From Rhodospirillaceae bacterium (GTDB lineage Bacteria > Pseudomonadota > Alphaproteobacteria > Rhodospirillales > JABHCV01), in assembly GCA_018662005.1 (NCBI GenBank), contig JABJHA010000011.1:1-37474 (forward strand): a stretch of DNA of 37,474 nucleotides, in the 5' to 3' direction. Shown one piece after another: positions 17,144 through 25,699 of this stretch. A program made the translations under genes and the position numbers. A model generated the notes under the pieces. It saw only the letters and a program-made list of their open reading frames with translations. It searched no databases and was not told where the DNA came from. The stretch's first letter is position 1; every line of letters begins with the position of its first letter.

Positions 17144-17998
17144 TTAACGATCTACAGCCTTTCCCACTTCCTCTCCATCCCTCGAATAGTAACGAGACTT
17201 TGCCGACTTCATATCGAAATCCTCAACGCTGTATCCCAGTTTTTGCGAAATGTCTGCAACTCCGGGAATTTTACTCCAAGATGAAAGGTTCCATCGCTGA
17301 TCTGTTCTATAATTATAGAGGTCTACTTTTTGGTTGCGATAATTGAGAAAAGCACCGCGATGTGGCAAGTCAAGGAAATCAAGGAGACCCTCCAGATGCG
17401 AACTATCGGGACCCATCAAATCTTCAAACTTGAGCCGCAACCAGGGAACGGTTGTTTCTTTTTCGATCTCCAGCGCGTAGTTGTTTAGCTCTGTCCAAAA
17501 ATACAGGCATTTCTCAAACTGCGACAAATCTTCCCATAGATCCATTAATTCTGGAAATGCCGATTTCTTGTCGAAGGGTGTCAGCAAACTGGTTTCGGTT
17601 ATTGTTTCCCGCCCTGTGCCATAATAATTATGAGTCGTCATTGACAAAGCAGTCAGTATTGGATGCCGGGTAATGTGCACTATCTGAATCCGTCCCTTAA
17701 ACCGTTTTAAGAGATACGGAATGGCACCGTAGGCTGGCCAGCCTGTCTCAATGTAATGTATGTAACCTTCTTCATATTGGGTTGAAATAATTTCTTCGAT
17801 TCTACCAATATGATTGTTTCTAAGGTCGGAATACTCTGATTTTTCTATATCTTCGCCGTTAAACAAATTACGGGGAAAATAACCACCGTGAACTGGCTCA
17901 TGGACGCTGTAAACCGTATCAGAGTAACTCTCATCGAAAGCTTTTGCGAACCATTGGGTCCCACACCTACCTGTAGATAAAAAAAATGTGGCAACCAT
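17144..17998 (-). CDS. Sulfotransferase-like / P-loop protein
   Basis: The protein has 284 residues from the ATG at 17996-17998, chosen for its clear AAAGGGGAAA ribosome site. The longer frame adds 20 residues with none. The start MVATFFLSTGRCGTQWFAKA gives a 5'-phosphosulfate-binding-loop-like STGRCGT at 8-14. IVHITRHPILTALSM further on resembles the 3'-phosphate-binding segment (xxxRxPxxxxxS) of PAPS sulfotransferases. It is probably cytoplasmic and transfers sulfate from PAPS to an unknown acceptor. No PAPS synthesis genes are near. The gene is AT-richer than its right-hand neighbours, which is compatible with transfer. Confidence 0.7.
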   Translation of the reverse strand: MVATFFLSTGRCGTQWFAKAFDESYSDTVYSVHEPVHGGYFPRNLFNGEDIEKSEYSDLRNNHIGRIEEIISTQYEEGYIHYIETGWPAYGAIPYLLKRFKGRIQIVHITRHPILTALSMTTHNYYGTGRETITETSLLTPFDKKSAFPELMDLWEDLSQFEKCLYFWTELNNYALEIEKETTVPWLRLKFEDLMGPDSSHLEGLLDFLDLPHRGAFLNYRNQKVDLYNYRTDQRWNLSSWSKIPGVADISQKLGYSVEDFDMKSAKSRYYSRDGEEVGKAVDR

Positions 17999-18152
17999 TA
18001 TTTTCCCCTTTTGTTGCGTCTCGATCCCAAAAAACAGTGCAGAATGACTGAGAGGCAATTGGTTGTTGCATCATAATAATAGTGTAACCGATCAGGCTTT
18101 GAGCGGTTTATATATTTCCAGGGCGTGGCGATGCTTAAAATTTAAGAAAATT

Positions 18153-19355
18153 TTATTTAGACAGGGAACATTCGTCGCCCAGATACACCGCGGCAGCCGC
18201 TATTCCGCTTGCCCCATGGGCGATGCCGGTGGCGCGCAAACCGATTTCAATCGCGCCGAGCGTCCCCATCATCATCGGTGCGTTGACGTGCCCCATGTGG
18301 GCGATCCGAAACGCCGAACCACCAAGATCACCGATACCAATACCAATCACCGTGCCCAAGTGTTCCTTACAAAACTTCAGTAGCACGGCCGGATCGATCT
18401 CCTCATTCGTACGGACCGTGGTCACGGTGAGCGAGCGTTCTGCCGGCTTGCTGATGTTGAAATCAATGGTGCCACCCTGGGCCCACTCTGACACCGCCGC
18501 CCAGGTGGCCCCGGCCAGCAGGCGATGACGCTCAAACACATGCTCCAGGCCTTCCTCGAAAAGCATGTCGAGGGCCTTGCGGATGCCGAACAACATTTGC
18601 ACCGGCGGCGTCCCGCAGTATTTCCTGTAATGCTCTTCGCCCTCGCGTTTTGTCCAGTCCCAGTAGTTAGACCGCAAACCCGCGCTTTCGTGACGAGCCT
18701 TGGCTTTTTTATTGGCGGCAACGAAAGCCAGCCCCGGTGGCGTCATCAGGCCCTTTTGCGAACCGGCGACCGCGACATCGACACCCCAGCCATCCATATC
18801 GAACGGCATGCAAGCTAACGAGGCGATGGTATCGACCATCAACAAGGCTTCGTGCCCGGCAGCATCCATGGCCTGCCTGATCGCCGGAATGTCGTTGACG
18901 ACCCCCGAAGCCGTATCGATCTGCACACAAAGTATGGCCTTGATGTCACCGTTCTTGTCAGCGCGCAAACGCGCCTCCAGTTCGTTCGGATCAATAGCCC
19001 TGCGCCAGTCACCGGGCAGAACTTCCACATCGAGGCCAATAAAAGCGCCTCCTTCGCCCCATCCCATGGCGAAACGGCCACTTTCACAAACCAGAATTTT
19101 GTCGTCCCGGCTCAAAACATTTGTCAACGCCGCTTCCCAACCGCCATGGCCGTTGGAAATATAGATATAGGTATCGCCCGTCGTCTTGAATATGGTCTTC
19201 AAATCCTGAAGCACGGAATCGGTTATCGCCACCAGTTCGCCACTGTAGATTTCGATGGCCGGACGGTGCATGGCGCCCAGCACGTCGTCGGGTATCGTCG
19301 TCGGCCCGGGGATACTCAAAAATTCACGCCCGTTATGTAACGTCATGTTCGCCAT
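18153..19355 (-). CDS. Class-V aminotransferase, serine/alanine-glyoxylate type
   Basis: The protein has 400 residues, full family length. The fold-type I signatures are SIPGPTTIPDDVL near the N terminus, the phosphate-binding loop SNGHGGWEAA (67-76), Asp175 in MVDTIASLA and the PLP lysine Lys201 in AGSQKGLMTPPGLA. The segment after that (YWDWTKREGEEHYRKYCGTPP, LFGIRKALDMLFEEG) most resembles serine-glyoxylate aminotransferase. It should move an amino group between a small amino acid and a 2-oxo acid such as glyoxylate. It is the last gene of the minus-strand string that starts with the ABC importer, about 200 bases after potC with a gene remnant between. A role in catabolising the imported amine is inferred. 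The ATG at 19346 is an alternative start. Confidence 0.88.
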   Translation of the reverse strand: MANMTLHNGREFLSIPGPTTIPDDVLGAMHRPAIEIYSGELVAITDSVLQDLKTIFKTTGDTYIYISNGHGGWEAALTNVLSRDDKILVCESGRFAMGWGEGGAFIGLDVEVLPGDWRRAIDPNELEARLRADKNGDIKAILCVQIDTASGVVNDIPAIRQAMDAAGHEALLMVDTIASLACMPFDMDGWGVDVAVAGSQKGLMTPPGLAFVAANKKAKARHESAGLRSNYWDWTKREGEEHYRKYCGTPPVQMLFGIRKALDMLFEEGLEHVFERHRLLAGATWAAVSEWAQGGTIDFNISKPAERSLTVTTVRTNEEIDPAVLLKFCKEHLGTVIGIGIGDLGGSAFRIAHMGHVNAPMMMGTLGAIEIGLRATGIAHGASGIAAAAVYLGDECSLSK

Positions 19356-19483
19356 CTTTCAAAAATAAGAAAATTTAATTGCGTCAATCTCTCCGCACAG
19401 GGAGCAAACTTGCCACACACACGTCACCTCCGAGCCAATAGATTCAGCAAGTGATATTGAAGATGCAAACAAAACTTATTTCA

Positions 19484-19572
19484 AGAGGTTTAACGACGAC
19501 ACGAAGCACCGATGACTTGTTTTCGTCTTCACCGCACGCCACAAGAGCGAAATTCAAGGCGAGGGCGAGGGT
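19484..19572 (-). pseudogene. Scrambled remnant of the small lipoprotein gene found intact at 25700-26119
   Basis: Two blocks of the intact gene are joined here. Bases 19484-19521 match the last codons and stop of the lipoprotein gene (25693-25730) with two differences. Bases about 19522-19572 match its signal-peptide region (about 26027-26076), encoding LNFALVACGEDE. About 300 middle bases are missing, and the junction shifts the frame by one, so no product is made. Similarity may continue weakly into the tail of potC, since GGACCCT is shared. The potC stop codon lies inside the remnant. It has the same orientation as the intact copy, so the two form direct repeats around the transport/SDR unit. 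Confidence 0.75.
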
Positions 19573-20405
19573 CCGCCCTCTTTGGAATTTTTTGGAGCTT
19601 TCTTTTGCAATAATACCTGGGCCGTAATCAGCAGCGTTAGCGAGACAGCCAGAACCATGGTGCCAATGGCGTTTACTTCGGGCGTGATGCCGCGCCGGAT
19701 CGATGCAAACACATAAATGGGCAGCGTTGTATTAGCCCCGGCGACGAAAAACGAGATGATGAAATCATCAAAACTGAAGGTGAAGCTGAGCAGGAAACCG
19801 GCGAGAATGGCCGGAAAAATTTGCGGCAGTGTAATCTGCCGGAAGGTTCGCCACGGTGTCGCATACAAATCCTGCGAGGCTTCGATCAGGGAGCGATCCA
19901 TGCCGGCGATTCTGGCGCGCACCAGAACAATCACCAGCGACATGGTGAATAACGTATGGGCCGCTATCACCGATGCGAAACCCAGCGATAATTTAGGCGG
20001 CTTGACCCCTTCGGGCCAGATGGCGGCCACGATCGGATTGAGCAGATCAAAAACAGATACCAAAGCGACCAGTGTTGCGATGCCAATGACGATGCCGGGA
20101 ACCATGATCGAGACATAGATCATTCCATCGAACAGGGCCCTCATGGGACCGCACATTCGTTGCAGGGCGAGCGCCGCAGTCGTCCCCATAATGCTGGAAA
20201 GAAAAGCCGCTGAAAAAGCGATAATCAGGCTCGTCGTTAATGACTCAATAACAAACGGGTTGGAAAGCGCCTTGCCATACCACTGGGTAGACAGACCCTG
20301 AAAATCACTTGCGTGTCGTCCAGAATTGAAACTGAACAGGACAATGATGCCAATGGGCACATAAAGGAACAGGTAGACTGCTATGGAATACAAGCGCATG
20401 GCCAT
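19554..20405 (-). CDS. ABC transporter permease, PotC-like
   Basis: The 283-residue inner-membrane protein has about six helices. It carries the EAA loop ASQDLYATPWRTFRQITLPQIFPAILAG, which contacts the ATPase. The segment FTFSFDDFIISFFVAG is typical of PotC/PotI spermidine-putrescine permeases. It follows potB by 12 bases. The last few residues (EGGPSPSP) are encoded by DNA that also belongs to the lipoprotein remnant, so the original C-terminus was probably replaced. This should not harm the transmembrane core. The substrate is probably a polyamine or a related small amine. Confidence 0.92.
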   Translation of the reverse strand: MAMRLYSIAVYLFLYVPIGIIVLFSFNSGRHASDFQGLSTQWYGKALSNPFVIESLTTSLIIAFSAAFLSSIMGTTAALALQRMCGPMRALFDGMIYVSIMVPGIVIGIATLVALVSVFDLLNPIVAAIWPEGVKPPKLSLGFASVIAAHTLFTMSLVIVLVRARIAGMDRSLIEASQDLYATPWRTFRQITLPQIFPAILAGFLLSFTFSFDDFIISFFVAGANTTLPIYVFASIRRGITPEVNAIGTMVLAVSLTLLITAQVLLQKKAPKNSKEGGPSPSP

Positions 20406-20417
20406 CTTAAGTCTGTC

Positions 20418-21293
20418 CTACATAATCGAATCATCACGGCCGGATTTACCACCCATGGCAAAGCGCATGTACAGGGTAACGGTGACCAGCATGATGATGA
20501 CAAGTGTTACGGCGACGGCTGAGCCAAAGGGCCAGTTCCTGGATTGCAGGAAAAGATCAACCAGGGCATTACCGATGAAGAAGACCTTGCCGCCGCCCAG
20601 AAATGCGGGAATCAGGAATTCACCCATCAGCAGGATGAAGACCAACATGCATCCGGTGGCGACCCCGGGCATGGAAAGCGGAAGGGTGATTTGAAAAAAT
20701 GTTTTAAGCGGTGAGCCGCCAAGATCGTTTGATGCTTCCAGCAAACGCTTGTCCAGTTTTTCCAGGGAAACATAGATGGGGAAAACCATCAGTGGCAGAT
20801 AACCATAAATAATACCAAGAACGACGGCCCCAGGAGTATTGATCAATCGCACCCCTTCGATGCCGATAAAGTCCAGCACGGCAGGTATACCGCGACCGCC
20901 CAAAATAAATATCCAGGCATACGTACGGATCAACAGGCTGGTCCAAAAGGGGACGATGACCAGCACCAGCAGCAGAAGTTTCCACCGCGTGCTGGCTTTG
21001 ACGGCCAGGTAATAGGCCAATGGATAGGCGATCAGCAGGCTGGTAAACGTACCCAGCGGGGCGTATGTCATGGTGTTTTTAAAAGCCGTAAAACGCGAGG
21101 GCAGGTTTGCGTATTGTTCTAATGAGAACCCTGCCGCATAGCCCCCCACAGGTGAGCGGGAGCCGAGACTGAAAATGACGACGACAACCAATGGCATAAT
21201 AAGAAAAAAGAGAAACCACAGCGACGTTGGCGTTAGCAGCGCCACTGTCACCCATTTCTCTTTGTCTTTGCCCTTGATTGCCGCCGTCATCAT
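20418..21293 (-). CDS. ABC transporter permease, PotB-like
   Basis: The 291-residue inner-membrane protein has six predicted helices. The first is WFLFFLIMPLVVVVIFSLG. The coupling loop is EASNDLGGSPLKTFFQITLP, the EAA motif of polyamine-type permeases. It pairs with the PotC-like subunit to form the channel of the importer. It is 22 bases after the binding-protein gene on the same strand. The start has two consecutive ATGs with only a weak ribosome site. Confidence 0.92.
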   Translation of the reverse strand: MMTAAIKGKDKEKWVTVALLTPTSLWFLFFLIMPLVVVVIFSLGSRSPVGGYAAGFSLEQYANLPSRFTAFKNTMTYAPLGTFTSLLIAYPLAYYLAVKASTRWKLLLLVLVIVPFWTSLLIRTYAWIFILGGRGIPAVLDFIGIEGVRLINTPGAVVLGIIYGYLPLMVFPIYVSLEKLDKRLLEASNDLGGSPLKTFFQITLPLSMPGVATGCMLVFILLMGEFLIPAFLGGGKVFFIGNALVDLFLQSRNWPFGSAVAVTLVIIMLVTVTLYMRFAMGGKSGRDDSIM

Positions 21294-21315
21294 TCGGTCC
21301 AGTCTTTAATCGAGA

Positions 21316-22479
21316 TCAGGCAGATTTGAAGCGAGCAATCACTTCCGCCCGGGTTGGGTCGGTCAGTGTTTGGGCCGCACCAAATTCAAGGCCGTTCATC
21401 AGCTCTTTGGCCGGGAACAAAATCTCGTTGTTGGCGGTATCGGCTGGCAACAATGCCGAAACACGTGAATCACCTGTGGCGTAACCGTGCGAGGCGAATT
21501 CAAGAACCTGAACGGCAGGATCCAACAGGTGGTTAATAAAGGCATAGGCTGCATCAATGTGCGGAGCATCTTTCGGAATGCAATAGAAATCAGACCAGAT
21601 TTCACCGCCATCGCTGGCAATGACATATTTCATTTCTGGTAAATCTTTGTTCAGTTGCAGGCCGTCTCCGTTCCAGCAAATTGACATCCATGCATCGCCG
21701 CTACGCATTCCCGGCTGATAATCCGAGGTAATGGCGAACAGATGCGGTTTTGAATCAATTAGCAGTTTCTCGGCCTTGGCAAGTTCACCCTTGTCGATGG
21801 AATTGAAAGAGTAACCGAGCGCACACAAGGCCGCACCAATGGTGGTCAGCTGATAGTCATGGACGATTGTATGACCGGAACCGGCACCCATGGTGACATC
21901 GAAGAAGTCTTTCCAGGATTTCGGGTTGCTTTTGATATGTTTGTCGTTAAGCACGAAACCGGTGGTGCCCCAGTTTTTCGGTACGGCGTAGACTTTACCG
22001 TTGACTGTGGCGGGATCAGCGAAAAGCGGATTTTGTGCTTTGGCGTCGAAGTTAGGAATGCGGGACAGGTCCAGTTCCTGGATCAGATCAAGTTCCACAT
22101 AGTTGGTAATTGTGTAGTTGGTCGGTACGAAAACGTCCCAGCCTGTACCACCGGCCTGCAATTTCGCCAGCATTTCCTCGTTCGATCCAAAAGCATTGAT
22201 CTGAACATTTACGCCGGTGTCTTTGGTGAAATTTTCAACATTGACCGGGTTGTGATAGTTCGGCCAAGTGGAAAAAATCAACTTGTTGCCAAGCTCGGCG
22301 GCCTGGGCGCTACGCGTTGCAAGACCCGGCATTGCTGCACCCATGACCGCCATGGCGGTGCCAAGACCGGTTACACCCAGGAAATGGCGACGGGTAACGG
22401 AGCCATTCTGGTAACGCCTGAATTCTTCCATAAACTTCTTGGCTGTGATCGGTTGATTGTCCTTATAGTTTTTGCTCAT
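21316..22479 (-). CDS. Polyamine-type substrate-binding protein with a Tat signal (PotD/PotF family)
   Basis: The protein has 387 residues. A twin-arginine signal VTRRHFLGVTGLGTAMAVMG (28-47) ends near SAQAAEL, so the protein should be folded before export to the periplasm. The mature part is PotD/PotF-like: FSTWPNYHNPVNVENFTKDTG, FGSNEEMLAKLQAGGTGWDVFVPTNY and a C-terminal half with DAPHIDAAYAFINHLLDP. It delivers the ligand to the PotBC-like channel. A strong GGAGGT precedes the ATG. Tat export, rather than the usual Sec route, is notable. Ligand identity (putrescine, spermidine or another amine) cannot be settled from sequence. Confidence 0.93.
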   Translation of the reverse strand: MSKNYKDNQPITAKKFMEEFRRYQNGSVTRRHFLGVTGLGTAMAVMGAAMPGLATRSAQAAELGNKLIFSTWPNYHNPVNVENFTKDTGVNVQINAFGSNEEMLAKLQAGGTGWDVFVPTNYTITNYVELDLIQELDLSRIPNFDAKAQNPLFADPATVNGKVYAVPKNWGTTGFVLNDKHIKSNPKSWKDFFDVTMGAGSGHTIVHDYQLTTIGAALCALGYSFNSIDKGELAKAEKLLIDSKPHLFAITSDYQPGMRSGDAWMSICWNGDGLQLNKDLPEMKYVIASDGGEIWSDFYCIPKDAPHIDAAYAFINHLLDPAVQVLEFASHGYATGDSRVSALLPADTANNEILFPAKELMNGLEFGAAQTLTDPTRAEVIARFKSA

Positions 22480-22528
22480 TGACTTAGACCTCCGTGTTAA
22501 AAATATCCGTAATTATTCTTAAAATTAG

Positions 22529-22541
22529 CCGTCTTTGACGG
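22529..22541 (-). terminator. Intercistronic hairpin between potA and the binding-protein gene
   Basis: On the minus strand CCGTC-AAA-GACGG is a perfect 5-bp stem about 15 bases after the potA stop, followed by CTAATTTTAAG. It is too short for a strong terminator. It could trim or protect transcripts so that the binding protein is made in excess, as is common for such operons. Confidence 0.35.
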
Positions 22542-22556
22542 ATTGACCCTGCGGCT

Positions 22557-23696
22557 TTAAGAATCCTCCAATGCCAGTGCGAGTTCGTTCTTCCATCCAA
22601 TGGTGACACTGTCTCCCGGATTAAAACCCCCGCTTGCGCTTTCGATGTGTTTTGGCGACAACACCAGAACATCGCCAATGCCATCGGCATCAACCAGGTA
22701 TTCGGTGTGTTCCCCAAGGAAGATTTGGTTTTTGATGCGGCCGCTCAAGGCCACATCAGTTTTCATGTCAGCGGCACTGCTATTGCTCGGGCCGATGACA
22801 ATCAATTCCGGACGAATGGCGACACTGCCATGCTCACCAGCCCGCAAGGCAGGAGCGCCTGTAGTGGGGGTGCCGAAAAATTCCATTCCGTTTTCGCTTT
22901 TGATGCTGACGGATACGCCGTTAACTTTTGAAACAGAACCGCCAATGAAGTTTGACTTGCCGACAAAATCGGCAACGTAGCGATTGACAGGATGGTCATA
23001 CAGTTCACGCGGGCTGCCCGATTGGGCAATGTAACCTTCGCGCATGATGCAAATGCGGTCGCTCATCGAGAGCGCCTCTTCCTGATCATGGGTAACAAGA
23101 ATGAAGGTAATGCCGACATCGCGTTGAAGGGTTTGCAATTCAATTTGCATTTCGCGGCGTAATTTACGATCAAGGGCGGCAAGCGGCTCATCCAGCAGCA
23201 GAACTGTCGGGCGGTTGATCAAGGCCCGGGCAAGTGCGACACGCTGTTGCTGTCCGCCTGACATTTCCCATATCCGGCGGTTGCCATAGCCGGACATTTG
23301 AACCATCTCGAGTGTTTCATCGATTTGCTTGTCCATTTCGGCTTGTGACGGCTTGGGGGCGCGCTGGCGAAGCCCGTATCCGATATTTTCCGAAACAGTC
23401 ATATGGGGGAATAGTGCGTAATGCTGGAAGACCATATTGACGGGCCGCTTATGCGGCGGAATACCAATCACAGATTGACCGCCAATATAGACATCGCCCT
23501 GGGTCGGTTGCTCGAAACCCGCAATCAATCGAAGCGATGTCGTCTTGCCGCAACCCGATGGCCCAAGGAAACTGAAAAACGATCCCCGCTCGACAGTAAG
23601 GGATACATCGTCAACCGCCACGACATTGCCATAACGTTTGGTAACGCCACGAAACTCAATATCAACTTCTTGCGATTGCTCGGAAGGCACGATCAT
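22557..23696 (-). CDS. ABC transporter ATPase, PotA-like
   Basis: The protein has 379 residues from the ATG at 23694-23696, chosen because AGGGAG lies five bases upstream. An in-frame ATG at 23711 has no such site. It contains Walker A GPSGCGKTT, the Q-loop, signature MSGGQQQRVALARAL, Walker B VLLLDEPLAALD and the switch His (LVTHDQEEALSMSDR). The C-terminal TOBE domain carries FLGEHTEYLV. It powers the PotBC-like permease at the membrane. It is first in the operon and divergent from the LuxR-type gene, with a ~200-base AT-rich control region between them. Confidence 0.94.
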   Translation of the reverse strand: MIVPSEQSQEVDIEFRGVTKRYGNVVAVDDVSLTVERGSFFSFLGPSGCGKTTSLRLIAGFEQPTQGDVYIGGQSVIGIPPHKRPVNMVFQHYALFPHMTVSENIGYGLRQRAPKPSQAEMDKQIDETLEMVQMSGYGNRRIWEMSGGQQQRVALARALINRPTVLLLDEPLAALDRKLRREMQIELQTLQRDVGITFILVTHDQEEALSMSDRICIMREGYIAQSGSPRELYDHPVNRYVADFVGKSNFIGGSVSKVNGVSVSIKSENGMEFFGTPTTGAPALRAGEHGSVAIRPELIVIGPSNSSAADMKTDVALSGRIKNQIFLGEHTEYLVDADGIGDVLVLSPKHIESASGGFNPGDSVTIGWKNELALALEDS

Positions 23697-23786
23697 TAAT
23701 CTCCCTGTCATGAAGACATATATCTTTTTTTATATACCTTGTTTCTCATATTTTATATTTTTTTCGATGATAGTGGACTACCACTT

Positions 23787-23859
23787 AAATTAGGTGTATT
23801 CAACCATTATAGCCAAATAAGGCATATACCACAAATTGCATATATCAAATTAGGTATGC
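23787..23859. promoter_or_regulatory. Three direct repeats in the potA/luxR divergent control region
   Basis: AAATTAGGTGTAT (23787), AAATAAGGCATAT (23815) and AAATTAGGTATGC (23847) are spaced 28 and 32 bases apart, close to three helical turns. They lie in the AT-rich intergenic DNA between the importer and the LuxR-type regulator. They may be operator sites for that regulator. The third overlaps an alternative ATG of the regulator. Confidence 0.35.
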
Positions 23860-23897
23860 GGCGTGGAAAAATAAGCAGTTTGGGAGGATCATCTGTC

Positions 23898-24734
23898 GTG
23901 ACGATTAGCTCCAGGCAGGCAAAAAACAGTGAGACGGGAAGTGCTGCATGGGTGGCGCTACTTTCCCAGTGTATTGAATGCATAGGCACCGAAGAATTTC
24001 CGAAAACTCTTGTTAATGCACTGAAAACATTTGCTGATATCGACTACTCGGTGGCCTTTGCTTATCACCAGAATGAAAGACCTTTGTGCCTTTGTCATAC
24101 GTTCTCGCCTGAAAAAAAGGCCATTTATGTCGATGACTATCAAATGGGGCCTTATTTGCTTGATCCGTTTTTCAAAGCCTGTAGCCGCCATATTGATACC
24201 GGTTTGTATCGCATTAGCGACATAGCACCCGACCGCTTTTATCAAAGTGAATATTATCGTTCCTATTACAACCAGACGGGCCTTTCTGACGAAATTTGCT
24301 ACGCCTTTTATCTCGATAAAGGTGTGGCGGTGGTTATTTCGATGATGCGTTCTGGCGAAAGCCCACGATTTTCAGCAAGGGAATTCAGGCTTTTGGGAAA
24401 TGTTGTTTCTCTCGTCGTCAGTATGGCTCAACGCCATTGGCGTGATCTGCCTGAAAAATTCGCTACCAACCCGGCAAACGATCAACAGCCAGACAACTAT
24501 TCACTCATCGAGAAGACAGTCAGCGACATGTTCAGCAAGCGCCTGACGCCTCGGGAAAACCAGGTGGTGGCGCAAGTTCTTGAGGGGCATTCCTCGGACT
24601 CGATTGCCAGGGACCTTGGCATATCTGTCGGCACAGTGCGCATTCATCGCCGTAATGTTTATGCAAAACTGCAAATATCCTCGCAGCAGGAATTGTTTGC
24701 GATCTTCTTTAAAAAAATTACCAACAATCAGTAA
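23898..24734 (+). CDS. LuxR-family transcriptional regulator
   Basis: The C-terminal 60 residues form a GerE/LuxR helix-turn-helix: LTPRENQVVAQVLEGHSSDSIARDLGISVGTVRIHRRNVYAKL. The N-terminal ~200 residues have a GAF-like or autoinducer-like alpha/beta composition (ADIDYSVAFAYHQ, YYRSYYNQTGLSDE) but no certain family. I prefer the GTG at 23898, which has GGGAGG ten bases upstream and gives 278 residues. An ATG at 23856 adds 14 residues and has a poorer site. The open frame reaches back to 23739. It is divergent from the importer operon and 19 bases upstream of the SDR gene, so it probably controls both. The inducer is likely the imported amine or a derivative (inference). Confidence 0.88.
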   Translation: MTISSRQAKNSETGSAAWVALLSQCIECIGTEEFPKTLVNALKTFADIDYSVAFAYHQNERPLCLCHTFSPEKKAIYVDDYQMGPYLLDPFFKACSRHIDTGLYRISDIAPDRFYQSEYYRSYYNQTGLSDEICYAFYLDKGVAVVISMMRSGESPRFSAREFRLLGNVVSLVVSMAQRHWRDLPEKFATNPANDQQPDNYSLIEKTVSDMFSKRLTPRENQVVAQVLEGHSSDSIARDLGISVGTVRIHRRNVYAKLQISSQQELFAIFFKKITNNQ

Positions 24735-24753
24735 ATCAGGGAGATTTTACCTC

Positions 24754-25542
24754 ATGTCAGATAACACCAAAGCAACAGGCCGGCTGGCTGGAAAAATGGC
24801 TGTCATCACCGGCGGTGCCGCTGGAATGGGTAAAACCACGGCACTGGCCTTCGCCCAGGAAGGCGCCGACGTTGTCATACTGGACATTCAGAAGGAAGCA
24901 GGCGAGGAAACGGCTGGTTTGGTGAGAGAATATGGTCGAAGGGCCGAATTTATCGAAACCGATGTCTCCGACGCTGCCCAAGTCGATGCGGCTTTCGACC
25001 AAATTGCCAAGAGCGTCGGTGCCTATGACATTCTTTTCAATCACGCCGGTACCATTACCGTCAAACCGCTGCACGAATCGACCGAAGCTGATTATGACAG
25101 GCTGATGGATATCAATGTGCGTTCAGCCTTTCTGGTTTGCCGTCGCGCGGTAAAGGAAATGAGCGACAATGGCGGTGGCGCAATCGTTATTACCGGGTCG
25201 ATCGCCTCTGAACTGGGATACGCGCTGGAATCCCTGTACTGCATGACCAAGGGCGCTGTCCTGCAACTGGCGCGCACCATTTCCGTTGAATACCGCGATC
25301 AGGGTATTCGCTGTAACGCCGTCTGTCCGGGTTTTGTCAAAACCGCCCATGGCCTGCGCGAAATCAGTGAGCTTGATGCTGCCGGTCAGGAATGGGAAGA
25401 AGGTGCACTGGCCGAGGCTCAGGGCCGAATCTGCGAACCCGAAGAAGTCGCTGCTGCAGTCGTCTTCCTGGCTTCCGATGAGGCCAGCTTTATTACAGGC
25501 AACGCGCTTTATGTCGACAACGGATGGTATGCCAAAGGCTAA
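24754..25542 (+). CDS. Short-chain dehydrogenase/reductase
   Basis: The classical SDR has 262 residues. The start is the ATG at 24754, preceded by AGGGAG. The longer open frame upstream overlaps the regulator gene in another phase and is not coding. The NAD(P) loop is TGGAAGMGK (19-27), with Asp44 (ILDIQ) favouring NAD. The NHAG motif is at 96-99, catalytic Ser149 (TGSIAS), Tyr162 and Lys166 (YCMTK). It ends GNALYVDNGW, the usual SDR tail. It oxidises an alcohol or reduces a ketone, with substrate unknown. Co-transcribed with the LuxR-type gene (19-base gap), it probably acts with the aminotransferase on the compound brought in by the Pot-like importer. Confidence 0.93.
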   Translation: MSDNTKATGRLAGKMAVITGGAAGMGKTTALAFAQEGADVVILDIQKEAGEETAGLVREYGRRAEFIETDVSDAAQVDAAFDQIAKSVGAYDILFNHAGTITVKPLHESTEADYDRLMDINVRSAFLVCRRAVKEMSDNGGGAIVITGSIASELGYALESLYCMTKGAVLQLARTISVEYRDQGIRCNAVCPGFVKTAHGLREISELDAAGQEWEEGALAEAQGRICEPEEVAAAVVFLASDEASFITGNALYVDNGWYAKG

Positions 25543-25545
25543 TGT

Positions 25546-25682
25546 CCTGCACCAGTAATTCAAATCATGAATTACTGGTATCAGCAGACCACGTATATAT
25601 TGAATCTCGTGTGATTCAGGTTCTGAATTTATGAAGTGAAACGCCTGCTTTTAGAGATAAGCAGGCGACCTTATGGTGCAGG
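25546..25682. other. Cloverleaf-like palindromic element between convergent genes
   Basis: Outer arms CCTGCACCA (25546-25554) and TGGTGCAGG (25674-25682) pair perfectly over 9 bases. Inside are three hairpins. ACCAGTAATTCA / TGAATTACTGGT lies at 25551-25579 (12 bp, 5-base loop, sharing its first bases with the outer arm). TGAATC / GATTCA is at 25601-25618. CGCCTGCTT / AAGCAGGCG is at 25642-25667. It fills the gap between the SDR stop and the lipoprotein stop. No long T run follows any stem. It may be a bidirectional terminator, a structured RNA, or a small palindromic mobile element. Confidence 0.55.
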
Positions 25683-25699
25683 TGTTCAATCGAAGAGGT

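Noticed and set aside
21859..22482. 207-codon plus-strand frame antisense to the binding-protein gene
   Set aside because: The minus strand has a Tat signal and PotD-like sequence throughout, and the plus frame has no family features.
24580..24753. N-terminal extension of the SDR frame
   Set aside because: It overlaps the LuxR-type helix-turn-helix coding region in another phase. The SDR has a good start at 24754 with AGGGAG upstream.
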